NCBI GenBank assembly: GCA_045124495.1
Contig: JBGVLX010000091.1
Coordinates: forward strand, 1-56,336
Direction: 5' to 3'
Length of the DNA stretch: 56,336 nt
From: RGIG1668 sp045124495
GTDB taxonomy: Bacteria; Bacillota; Clostridia; Lachnospirales; Lachnospiraceae
Below the pieces are notes generated by a model. The model had not been told where the DNA came from. It searched no databases and saw only the letters and a program-made list of their open reading frames with translations. Positions 17,546-25,183 of this stretch are shown in pieces. A program made the translations under genes and the position numbers. Every line of letters begins with the position of its first letter. The stretch's first letter is position 1.

Positions 17546-18832
17546 TTATACTTCCTTAGCTGCTTCCACAACAAAATCCACTGCCTTTTGAACTGCAGTA
17601 TCTTTCTTGATTGCATCCTTTTCTGCATCGCCCATTAATTCTTTTAATTTATCCAATTCCATCTGATACATAGAAGCAATATTAGTAAGTTCTTTTTCTA
17701 ATTCTTCCTCAGATACTGTGATATTTTCTACTTCTACAATCTTTTCAAGTACTAATCTTGACTGGATTCTTGCTAACGCCTGTGGCTTGCATTGTTCTTC
17801 AAACTTAGCCATGTTTAATCCTGTAAACTGGAAGTATTGTTCTAAACTTAATCCCTGATAGCTTAATCTTTGAGCAAATTCATCTACCATCTGTTTCATA
17901 GTAGTATTAATCATAGCATCTGGAATTTCCATGGTTGCATTTTCAATAATCTTTTCGATTACCTTTTCTTCTTTTTGAGACTTAGCTTCTTTTTCTTTCT
18001 TTTCTGTTAACTTAGTCTTAATATCCTTCTTATATTCATCTAAAGTATCAAATCCGCCAACATCCTGAGCAAATTCATCATTTAATTCAGGTAATTCATT
18101 CGCATTGATGCTCTTAATTTTAACCTTAAACAAAGCAGGCTTTGCTGCTAATTCAGGAGCATGATATTCTTCTGGGAAAGTTACATTTACTTCTACTTCA
18201 TCTCCAATGTTCTTTCCGATTAATTGATCTTCAAAAGTATCAATGAAAGAGTGGGAACCGATTACAAGTGGATAATCTTCGCCCTTACCACCTTCAAATG
18301 CAACTCCATCTACAAAACCTTCGTAATCGATGACTACTTCATCACCTGAAACCACTGCTCTGTCTTCTACTGCAAAAGTTCTTGCATTCTGTTCCTGTTC
18401 TTTCTTTAATTCTGCAGCTACATCTTCCTCTGTAACTTCCACTTTTGCTGCTTCTACTTCAATTTCTTTATATTGTCCTAAAGTTACTTCCGGTTTTACT
18501 GCTACAGTTGCTGTAAAGATGAAAGGTTCCCCTTTCTTAGCCTGAACAACTTCTACTTCTGGTGAAGATACGATTTCTAAATCTGTTTCATCAAATACCT
18601 TTGGATATTCGTTTGAAATTACTTCATTGGCAGCATCTTCATAAAACATCTCTGCACCATACATTTTCTCTAAATAAGCTTGTGGTACCTTTCCCTTACG
18701 GAAACCTGGAACTGAAATCTGTCCTTTCTGCTTATTATAAACTGTCTTAATTGCTGCTTCAAAAACATCTGCTCCCACTTCTACTGTAAGCTTCGCCATG
18801 TTTTTTTCTAATTTTTCTACTGTTAAATTCAT
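17546..18832 (-). CDS. tig: Trigger factor (ribosome-associated chaperone and prolyl isomerase)
   Basis: Binds nascent chains at the ribosome exit. The N-terminal domain has the ribosome-docking signature VPGFRKGKVPQAYLE. Residues about 160-245 are the FKBP-type isomerase (SGDEVVIDYEGFVDGVAFEGGKG). The rest is the helical chaperone cradle, ending with VDFVVEAAKEV. The 428 residues are typical. AGGAGG precedes the ATG. It is upstream of clpP and clpX, the conserved order in Firmicutes. Confidence 0.97.
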   Translation of the reverse strand: MNLTVEKLEKNMAKLTVEVGADVFEAAIKTVYNKQKGQISVPGFRKGKVPQAYLEKMYGAEMFYEDAANEVISNEYPKVFDETDLEIVSSPEVEVVQAKKGEPFIFTATVAVKPEVTLGQYKEIEVEAAKVEVTEEDVAAELKKEQEQNARTFAVEDRAVVSGDEVVIDYEGFVDGVAFEGGKGEDYPLVIGSHSFIDTFEDQLIGKNIGDEVEVNVTFPEEYHAPELAAKPALFKVKIKSINANELPELNDEFAQDVGGFDTLDEYKKDIKTKLTEKKEKEAKSQKEEKVIEKIIENATMEIPDAMINTTMKQMVDEFAQRLSYQGLSLEQYFQFTGLNMAKFEEQCKPQALARIQSRLVLEKIVEVENITVSEEELEKELTNIASMYQMELDKLKELMGDAEKDAIKKDTAVQKAVDFVVEAAKEV

Positions 18833-18952
18833 TTAAATATCCTCCTATATGTCTTTTCATGGGTAGAAAATATTATGCATACAACTGATATATGCTACAT
18901 AACAAGAACACTCTGGTATTCTTGAATATCTTACACCAATAATCATCGTCAC

Positions 18953-18982
18953 ATTATACCATAGATATTTCTAATATGTCTA
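18953..18982 (-). promoter_or_regulatory. Sigma-A promoter for tig
   Basis: Minus strand TAGACA (18977-18982), an 18-base spacer ending in TGG, and a perfect TATAAT (18953-18958). The leader to the tig start is about 115 nt. Confidence 0.65.
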
Positions 18983-19086
18983 CACTTTTTATAAATTTAT
19001 CGTAATAAAGCAACGAAAAAGATTTTTATTTTCCGCACTTTTCATAATGGTTGGAACCGGTAACCAAACAGTAACACAAAATAAAA

Positions 19087-19114
19087 ATGCTGCCACAATT
19101 TATTGTGGCAGCAT
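19087..19114 (-). terminator. Terminator after the SASP gene
   Basis: A perfect 12-bp stem (19087-19098 and 19103-19114) with a 4-base loop, followed on the minus strand by a U-rich tail. It lies 27 bases past the SASP stop. The rest of 18983-19086 holds nothing else I recognise. Confidence 0.9.
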
Positions 19115-19140
19115 CCGGGATACATAAAATGGCAGAGAGA

Positions 19141-19362
19141 TTATTCGCCTTGTCTGCTCATTTCTTCTTCCTGTCTCTTAATCATACGACGTACCATCTC
19201 GCCTCCGACAGAGCCTGTCTCTCTTGAAGTAAGATCTCCATTATATCCATTTTTTAAGTTTACACCCATTTCAGATGCTACTTCCATTTTTAACTTATCC
19301 ATAGCACCCTTTGCTTCTGGAACTTCCATACGTCCGTTTTTAGAACCACTTGTGTTTGACAT
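19141..19362 (-). CDS. Alpha/beta-type small acid-soluble spore protein
   Basis: Coats and protects DNA inside spores and is degraded at germination by the GPR protease. The 73 residues include the family core: KLKMEVASEMGVNL, then NGDLTSRETGSVGGEMVRRMI, which holds the second conserved block. A GPR-like cleavage region (KMEVASE) is near residue 25. The start at 19362 has AGGAAGGTG before it; a GTG three codons earlier sits inside that site. Its presence shows that the organism is, or descends from, a spore-former. Expected to be made only in the forespore. Confidence 0.93.
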   Translation of the reverse strand: MSNTSGSKNGRMEVPEAKGAMDKLKMEVASEMGVNLKNGYNGDLTSRETGSVGGEMVRRMIKRQEEEMSRQGE

Positions 19363-19413
19363 ATAATTCACCTTCCTAGTATTATTTCGAAAAGCTCTTG
19401 CTTATCGTAATCC

Positions 19414-19445
19414 TAGTATGTGTAGCTGTCTTATAATTATTATGG
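19414..19445 (-). promoter_or_regulatory. Candidate forespore (sigma-G/F type) promoter of the SASP gene
   Basis: The minus strand carries CATACTA (19414-19420), identical to the sigma-G -10 consensus, 52 bases before the SASP start. A -35 match is weak (CCATAAT-like, near 19438-19445, with spacing slightly off). No sigma-A promoter is evident. Confidence 0.45.
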
Positions 19446-19491
19446 TAAGTTTAGGAAGCAAATCCACAATCTGTTTTCTACATTATTCAGT

Positions 19492-20181
19492 TTAATTTTG
19501 CATTTCAACCTCTGTCGCTAAAGTTACTTTATCTTCCGTTTCCTGTTCCTGTTTCTTTGTCTGCTCTTTTATCACCAGACTTTGGGCAATATTCTCGGCA
19601 GTTTCTGAAAACGAAGCACATTCATAATCTTTTGCATCAAAACATTCTATTACCAAATCATAACTTTCCATCATTGGGTAAAAAACCTGATAGTTTACTT
19701 GTTTTTCATTCATTATCATTTCATAGGATAACTTCAGGTAATATCCATACGCTGTATCAATGATACTGCTTTCCACAAACACTGCCTGTGGATACTTTCC
19801 TGCGATTTCCAGCATCTTCGTGGCAGCATACTCTCCCAGTGCATATTCTTTTGTCATATTCTTTTCCTGATTGCATTCATACCTTAATGTAAGCGAAGAA
19901 TTCTCAGTTTTTGCAAGCTGCATCACTTCTTTTGAAGTGATTTCCGTTTCATACTCCTTAGGAATCTGAAATACGACATCTTGAAACTGTATTTCTTTCA
20001 AGACCACCTCTTCTTTTTTACTATCCTCCACACTGGCTGTTGTATTTTCTATATCCATTTTACCCGTGGAGCATGCCGTAAAGAAGAGACAACCCATGAA
20101 TCCAAGCAGCAGTATCCATCTATTTTTCAAATTATCCCTCCCTGCCACCTTTGTTTCACTGACAGTATTTTTTCTTTTCAT
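19492..20181 (-). CDS. Lipoprotein of unknown function
   Basis: A hydrophobic stretch (WILLLGFMGCLFF) ends in the lipobox FTAC, so the protein is probably lipid-anchored outside the membrane. The mature part, about 190 residues, has no family I recognise. Its sequence (VVFQIPKEYETEI, SLTLRYECNQ, YGYYLKLSYEM, YDLVIECFDAKD) suggests a small mixed alpha/beta domain of the kind seen in clostridial lipoproteins. The ATG at 20181 has a poorly spaced site. An internal TTG at 20130 has GGGAGGG about 5 bases upstream and gives a normal 20-residue signal peptide, so it may be the true start. It follows lepB by 19 bases or more in the same direction. Confidence 0.75.
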   Translation of the reverse strand: MKRKNTVSETKVAGRDNLKNRWILLLGFMGCLFFTACSTGKMDIENTTASVEDSKKEEVVLKEIQFQDVVFQIPKEYETEITSKEVMQLAKTENSSLTLRYECNQEKNMTKEYALGEYAATKMLEIAGKYPQAVFVESSIIDTAYGYYLKLSYEMIMNEKQVNYQVFYPMMESYDLVIECFDAKDYECASFSETAENIAQSLVIKEQTKKQEQETEDKVTLATEVEMQN

Positions 20182-20200
20182 CAACCCTTCACAGCCAAAG

Positions 20201-20914
20201 CTATTCTATCATTCCAATGGATGGATAATAACGGAAGATTACTTTCGCAATGATATCCTCTTTCTTTACAAACTTATTCTCCCAATATCTCGAATCTAAG
20301 GAAAAATTTCGGTTATCTCCCATCATAAAGTAGGAATCCTCCGGCACTACATATGGTCCAAACTCTCCTTCTGTGGTCACAGTAAGATATTTTGATTCAT
20401 CCAGAACAACTCCGTTAATGTAAACCTTTCCATCATAAACCTCTACCGTATCTCCCGGCATACCAATGATTCGTTTTACATAGGTCACACTGGTATTATC
20501 CGGATATGGAAAGATAACAACATCTCCTCGTTCCGGTTCTGAAAACTGATAAGCCAGACGAAATCCAATTAAATTATCACCCTTCATAATCGTTGATTCC
20601 ATGGAAGTCGTTGGTACATTAGCATTAAACAATACTACTTTACTCAAAAACCATCCTAAAAACAAGGCAATGGCAATGGTAAATATCCAGCTTAACAACT
20701 CTTTTCCAAAGGATTCTTCTTCCTTCTCATCTTTCCTATTTTTTCCTTGTTTTAAACCGGTTTCCTCTTTCTGATTTTCATCTGTCTGATCCATCTGATT
20801 TACCCGATTTTCATCTATCTGATCCATCTGATCGTTCTGATTTTCTTGTATCTCATCCATCTGATTGATCTGATTTTCTTCGTTTAAATTATTTTTTTCC
20901 TTTTCCGGTTTCAT
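20201..20914 (-). CDS. lepB: Signal peptidase I with an acidic repeat extension
   Basis: Removes signal peptides from exported proteins on the outer face of the membrane. One N-terminal membrane segment (residues about 74-96) is followed by the nucleophile Ser104 in TTSMEST and the general base Lys147 in YVKRIIG. Box E, GDNRNFSLDSRYW, is also present. Residues 1-70 form an unusual cytoplasmic extension, very rich in Asn, Gln, Asp and Glu. It contains three 11-residue repeats (16-48) of the type NQMDQxDENQ. The rest of the protein is of standard length. It starts 39 bases after htpG ends. Confidence 0.95.
   Translation of the reverse strand: MKPEKEKNNLNEENQINQMDEIQENQNDQMDQIDENRVNQMDQTDENQKEETGLKQGKNRKDEKEEESFGKELLSWIFTIAIALFLGWFLSKVVLFNANVPTTSMESTIMKGDNLIGFRLAYQFSEPERGDVVIFPYPDNTSVTYVKRIIGMPGDTVEVYDGKVYINGVVLDESKYLTVTTEGEFGPYVVPEDSYFMMGDNRNFSLDSRYWENKFVKKEDIIAKVIFRYYPSIGMIE
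20771..20869 (-). repeat. Three 33-bp in-frame repeats in lepB
   Basis: The region encodes INQMDEIQENQ, NDQMDQIDENR and VNQMDQTDENQ. Nucleotide identity between copies is high enough for copy-number change without breaking the frame. Confidence 0.75.
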
Positions 20915-20953
20915 ATTCTCTCCATACCGTCAGCTGCTTAAAATGCAAAAGCA

Positions 20954-22882
20954 TTATGACTTAGTTAGTTTTTCTAATATTTCATTGCTTCGTAAGATAA
21001 ACTTTGTCATAGAATCAGCATCTAATGGACTATGAGATAATAAGGCCAGATCATAAATCTGCTGACAAACCATATCCGTATATTCAGCCTCAGCATTTTC
21101 TAATACATATTGAACCAAAGGATGATTCAAATTCAGCACCAAAGTCTGCTGACCCATACCAAACATAGCAGGATCCATATTACCGCCCATACTGTACATT
21201 TTCATCATTTCCTGCATTCTACGACTTTCTTCTGATAGAGTTATCATAGCAGATAACGAAGAATTTTTCAACTTCTGGGCAGAGACTTCCAGATTTTCCT
21301 TATTTAAGGCTTTCTTAAATAATTCACCCAGCTTTTCAGACGCCTCTTTTAATTCCTCTTCATTTCCTTCTTCTTTCAAAGAATCTGTAACATCTGCATC
21401 AATGCGTAAGAATTTTACATCCTGATTACCATGTTCCAAATGGGTAATAAATGGAGTGTCAATGTTGTGTGTTAAAATAACCGCCTGCATACCCTGTTCT
21501 TTAAATAAATTAATGTATTGGGACTGTCCGGTAACATCTGTTACATAAAATACTTTATTTTCATGTTTTTCCTTGGCTGCTTCCAAATATTCCGGTAAAG
21601 TCTGGTAAACATCATCCAGATTCTTAAACAGAATGTAATCCTTCATTTTATCATTAAATTTATCATCTTTTAAACATCCAAATTTAATAAACGGACTTAA
21701 ATCATCCCAGTATTTTTCATAGTTTTCCTTTTCTGTTTTGCACATACCGGATAACTTATCTGCCACTTTCTTGGTGATGTAATCTGAAATTTTACGAACG
21801 AATCCATCATTTTGTAATGCACTTCTTGATACATTTAATGGTAAATCCGGACAATCAATGACACCCTTTAATAATAGTAAAAATTCCGGAATTACTTCTT
21901 TGATGTTATCTGCAATAAATACCTGATTGTTATAAAGTTTTATGGTTCCCTCTAAAGAATCGTATTGACTGTTAAATTTAGGGAAGTAAAGAATTCCCTT
22001 TAAATTAAATGGATAATCCATATTTAAGTGTATCCAGAATAAAGGTTCTTTATAATCATGGAACACTTTACGGTAGAATTCCTTGTATTCTTCCTCTTTG
22101 CATTCATTTGGATGTTTGGTCCATAATGGTGCCGGATCATTAATTGGAACTTCCTTCGGTTCTTCCTTTTCTGTTTCTTTTCCTTCTTCACCGTTTTCTG
22201 TTTCCTCTTCCGCTTCTTCTATTACCTCTTCTACCTTTTCTTCTTTCACGGCATCTTCATTGGTAAAATAAATTTCAACCGGCATAAAAGAACAATATTT
22301 TTCAATTACTTCCTTAGCACGATATTCGTTAGAAAATTCATAACTGTCTTCATTCAGGTATAAAGTAATCTCCGTTCCTCTTACCGTCTTCGTTCCGGTT
22401 TCCATGGAATATTCGGTTCCGCCATCACATTCCCAATATACAGGTTCCGCACCTTCTTTATAAGATAAGGTCTGAATGGTTACTTTCTGTGCTACCATAA
22501 ATGCAGAGTAGAATCCTAAACCAAAATGTCCTATAATCTGGTCTTCGTTGGTTTTATCCTTGTATTTTTCAATAAAATCTGCAGCACCGGAAAAAGCAAT
22601 CTGATTAATATACTGCTCCACTTCTTCCTTGGTCATACCTAAACCATTGTCAATAAATGTAATAGTCTTATCTTTCTGACTTACCAATACATCAATACGA
22701 TATTTTTCATCTTCCGCCTCAGTATAATCACCCATTAATGCCAGTTTTTTTAACTTAGTAACTGCATCACAGCCATTTGAAATTAATTCACGGAAAAAAA
22801 TGTCATGATCGGAATATAACCATTTTTTAATGATTGGAAAAATATTCTCACTATTAATTGATAAACTACCTTTGCTTGCCAT
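20954..22882 (-). CDS. htpG: Hsp90-family chaperone HtpG
   Basis: ATP-driven chaperone. The N-terminal GHKL ATPase domain has ELISNGCDAVTKL (catalytic Glu and Asn), DNGLGMTKEE and GHFGLGFYSAFMV. The middle domain includes SLEGTIKLYNNQVFI and PLNVSRSALQ with the catalytic-loop Arg. The C-terminal dimerisation domain ends at 642 residues. Between the N and middle domains (about 209-250) lies a long Glu/Lys-rich linker, like the charged linker of eukaryotic Hsp90 and longer than in E. coli HtpG. Its promoter carries a perfect CIRCE box, so heat-shock control by HrcA is likely, unlike B. subtilis htpG. Confidence 0.95.
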   Translation of the reverse strand: MASKGSLSINSENIFPIIKKWLYSDHDIFFRELISNGCDAVTKLKKLALMGDYTEAEDEKYRIDVLVSQKDKTITFIDNGLGMTKEEVEQYINQIAFSGAADFIEKYKDKTNEDQIIGHFGLGFYSAFMVAQKVTIQTLSYKEGAEPVYWECDGGTEYSMETGTKTVRGTEITLYLNEDSYEFSNEYRAKEVIEKYCSFMPVEIYFTNEDAVKEEKVEEVIEEAEEETENGEEGKETEKEEPKEVPINDPAPLWTKHPNECKEEEYKEFYRKVFHDYKEPLFWIHLNMDYPFNLKGILYFPKFNSQYDSLEGTIKLYNNQVFIADNIKEVIPEFLLLLKGVIDCPDLPLNVSRSALQNDGFVRKISDYITKKVADKLSGMCKTEKENYEKYWDDLSPFIKFGCLKDDKFNDKMKDYILFKNLDDVYQTLPEYLEAAKEKHENKVFYVTDVTGQSQYINLFKEQGMQAVILTHNIDTPFITHLEHGNQDVKFLRIDADVTDSLKEEGNEEELKEASEKLGELFKKALNKENLEVSAQKLKNSSLSAMITLSEESRRMQEMMKMYSMGGNMDPAMFGMGQQTLVLNLNHPLVQYVLENAEAEYTDMVCQQIYDLALLSHSPLDADSMTKFILRSNEILEKLTKS

Positions 22883-22911
22883 TATCCTGCATCTCCTTAT
22901 TTTGTTTATTT

Positions 22912-23026
22912 AGGTAATTGTGAAACTGTAATATTGAATGTGATTCAAAAGAATCAAAGCGCCTGCTTATGTATTTGTTTCTTTTGAATCACATAGTATA
23001 AGTTTTTAATCGTTTCCCAATTACCT
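22912..23026 (-). promoter_or_regulatory. Large nested inverted repeat in the htpG leader
   Basis: An outer 15-bp pair with one mismatch (22912-22926 with 23012-23026) encloses a perfect inner 16-bp pair (22938-22953 with 22979-22994). The 115-nt structure lies 30 bases before the htpG start, inside the predicted transcript. No U run follows, so it is not a typical terminator. It could be a leader RNA that affects translation or stability, or a small dispersed palindromic element. The function is not known. Confidence 0.6.
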
Positions 23027-23114
23027 GTCTAAGTTATTTATTATCCCCATAGTCCACGGCACATCCTTTATCTGATTCTCTTCTTGTCGTGAAGCATTCT
23101 AGGTTACTATACTT

Positions 23115-23143
23115 ATCATAATACTTGCTTTACATAATGTCAA
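23115..23143 (-). promoter_or_regulatory. Sigma-A promoter for htpG
   Basis: Minus strand perfect TTGACA (23138-23143), a 17-base spacer, then TATGAT (23115-23120). Transcription would start near 23108, giving a leader of about 225 nt. The 356-base gap 22883-23238 is thus fully used by promoter, operator and leader. Confidence 0.8.
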
Positions 23144-23151
23144 GAAAAAAA

Positions 23152-23178
23152 TTAGCACTCACAAGAAGTGAGTGCTAA
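23152..23178. promoter_or_regulatory. CIRCE heat-shock operator (HrcA site)
   Basis: The sequence is TTAGCACTC, nine bases, then GAGTGCTAA: a perfect match to the consensus bound by the repressor HrcA. It sits 8 bases upstream of the -35 box of the htpG promoter. The more common place is around or after the transcription start. Confidence 0.95.
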
Positions 23179-23238
23179 TAATATATTACTGTTCACAGAT
23201 GAAAAGTGATATAGTGTCATTTTTACACAATATTAAAC

Positions 23239-24906
23239 TTATCCAACTACTGCCTTTGCCCTTTCGATGGCTTCATCAATATGAGGGGCAAAATTGTCTG
23301 TTCCGACTAATTTATCAAATCCATTTTTCTTCATTACCTTCATTGGCTGCTCATTTACATGGGATAAAATCAAAGTAATATCCATTTTTTTGCATTCAAG
23401 ATAAATTTTATTTAATGTTCCAAATGCTGTTGCATCCAAAGCTGAAACACTTCTCATACGAAGAATAATAACCTTGGTTCCATCTTTACTGTCTCTTACG
23501 ATATCTACAAATTTATCTGCGGCACCAAAAAACATAGGTCCATTGATTTCAAATACTGCTGTTTTCTTTGGTACACGACGAAGACCAATGGCATCCTTAT
23601 CGTTTTCATCGTCCTCACCATCTTCTCCGTCTTCTGTGTAATTCCATTCTCTTACTGTGGTTTCCTGAGCCATACGATTCATAAATAACATAGCTGCAAG
23701 AACCATACCTACCTCAATGGCAACTACCAGGTCAAAAAATACGGTTAAGAAGAAGGTTGCCAGTAAAACAATAATATCACTCTTAGGTGCTTTTAACAGA
23801 GCCTTAAAATCTCTCCATCCGCTCATATTGTATGCCACCATCATTAAAACTGCTGCAAGGGTGGTCATAGGAATCAGTTTCGCATAAGGCATAAATACCA
23901 GCATAATCAATAATAAAGTTATGGCATGTACCATACCGGCAATCGGAGTTCTTCCTCCATTTTTCACGTTCGTAGCGGTTCTGGCAATGGCGCCGGTAGC
24001 AGGAATACCACCAAACAACGCAGATGCCATATTACCTACACCTTGTCCAATTAATTCCATATTAGAGCGATGCTTGCTTCCAATCATACCATCCGATACC
24101 ACGCAAGACAGCAAAGACTCGATTGCTGCCAGTAAAGCAATGGTAAAGGCCGGAGAAATCAGATTTTTTACTGTTGCAAAGGTAATACCTTTTGGAAGAG
24201 AAGGCATTGGCAATTTAGATGAAACTTCATATCCTGCACTTCCAATGGTAGCAACATCCATATCCGTTACGGCCACAATAACGGTGGTTACAATGATAGC
24301 AACCAAAGGTCCCGGGATTTTCTGGGTAATTTTAGGCCATACAATCAGAATCACCAATGCAATGACACCAATTAAAACGGACATTGGCTTAAGGCCATTC
24401 ATATTCTGAACATACAATGAAATTCTATCAACAAAATCTTCCGGATCTCTTGGAAGAGTAATTCCCGTAAAATCCTTAATCTGTTGAACAAAAATACTAA
24501 CTGCAATACCTGCGGTAAAACCTACCGTAATGGTGGTTGGTATAAACTTTATCAAAGTTCCCAATCTTAGCAGACCCATAAGGATCATAATAGCACCAGC
24601 CATTAAGGTTGCAAGGATTAATCCATCCATGCCATAATCCTTAACAATTCCATAAATAATCATAACAAAGGCCGCCGTAGGACCGCCAATTTGAACACGG
24701 CTTCCGCCTAAAAATGAAATAAAAAATCCGGCAATAATCGCTGTATGTAGTCCCTGCTCCGGTGATACACCGGAAGCAATGGCCAGTGCGATGGATAAAG
24801 GCAGTGCTACAATCGCAACTATGATACCTGCTACGATATCCTTTATCAACTGTTCCTTCGAATAATTTTTCATTACCGAAAACAATTTTGGTTTTAATTT
24901 GTCCAT
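23239..24906 (-). CDS. SulP-family anion transporter with STAS domain
   Basis: An inner-membrane carrier for sulfate, bicarbonate or another anion; the substrate cannot be read from the sequence. The 555 residues hold 10-14 hydrophobic segments, including DIVAGIIVAIVALPLSIALAIASG at the start and GGPTAAFVMI. A C-terminal STAS domain (FEINGPMFFGAADKF; then VSALDATAFGTLNKI) follows an Asp/Glu-rich linker (TEDGEDGEDDENDKD). A GGAGGAAG site precedes the ATG. No cysteine or sulfate gene is adjacent. It is divergent from the GGDEF-EAL gene. Confidence 0.92.
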   Translation of the reverse strand: MDKLKPKLFSVMKNYSKEQLIKDIVAGIIVAIVALPLSIALAIASGVSPEQGLHTAIIAGFFISFLGGSRVQIGGPTAAFVMIIYGIVKDYGMDGLILATLMAGAIMILMGLLRLGTLIKFIPTTITVGFTAGIAVSIFVQQIKDFTGITLPRDPEDFVDRISLYVQNMNGLKPMSVLIGVIALVILIVWPKITQKIPGPLVAIIVTTVIVAVTDMDVATIGSAGYEVSSKLPMPSLPKGITFATVKNLISPAFTIALLAAIESLLSCVVSDGMIGSKHRSNMELIGQGVGNMASALFGGIPATGAIARTATNVKNGGRTPIAGMVHAITLLLIMLVFMPYAKLIPMTTLAAVLMMVAYNMSGWRDFKALLKAPKSDIIVLLATFFLTVFFDLVVAIEVGMVLAAMLFMNRMAQETTVREWNYTEDGEDGEDDENDKDAIGLRRVPKKTAVFEINGPMFFGAADKFVDIVRDSKDGTKVIILRMRSVSALDATAFGTLNKIYLECKKMDITLILSHVNEQPMKVMKKNGFDKLVGTDNFAPHIDEAIERAKAVVG

Positions 24907-25070
24907 TTTTCTTCCTCCTGGAATTTTGCTTTTTCACGTTTTTGTCACTTTTGCCCTTCCCGAAGCCATAATTTGCGCAATCGTTCCGGTGCTTTGCAAC
25001 TATCACAATTTTTTATATTATAACTTTCTTCGACGTTATACAAGTATTTTTTTTAAATTTTAAAAATTCA

Positions 25071-25099
25071 TTGTAATCAATGTATTATTTTTATATAAT
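25071..25099 (+). promoter_or_regulatory. Sigma-A promoter for the GGDEF-EAL gene
   Basis: TTGTAA (25071-25076), a 17-base spacer and a perfect TATAAT (25094-25099). The leader of about 78 bases holds a small hairpin (near 25135-25171) but nothing like a known c-di-GMP riboswitch. A minus-strand TATAAT (25017-25022) probably serves sulP. Confidence 0.6.
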
Positions 25100-25183
25100 A
25101 TAGATAGAAATAAAAGAAAGGAACTATCACATAAGCTAAAAGGCCTTACATGGCTAAGAGCTTTTGTGTGTCAGGAAAAGCTT

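Noticed and set aside
23030..23108. Seven-codon upstream frame in the htpG leader
   Set aside because: The ribosome binding site is too close to its ATG, and nothing else supports translation.
24641..25006. 121-codon minus-strand open frame over the start of sulP
   Set aside because: It is a shifted shadow of the sulP coding frame with no family-like composition; sulP itself is complete.
24907..25183. Possible riboswitches in the leaders of sulP and the GGDEF-EAL gene
   Set aside because: I could not match either leader to the conserved cores of known classes, including c-di-GMP types; only small hairpins are seen.
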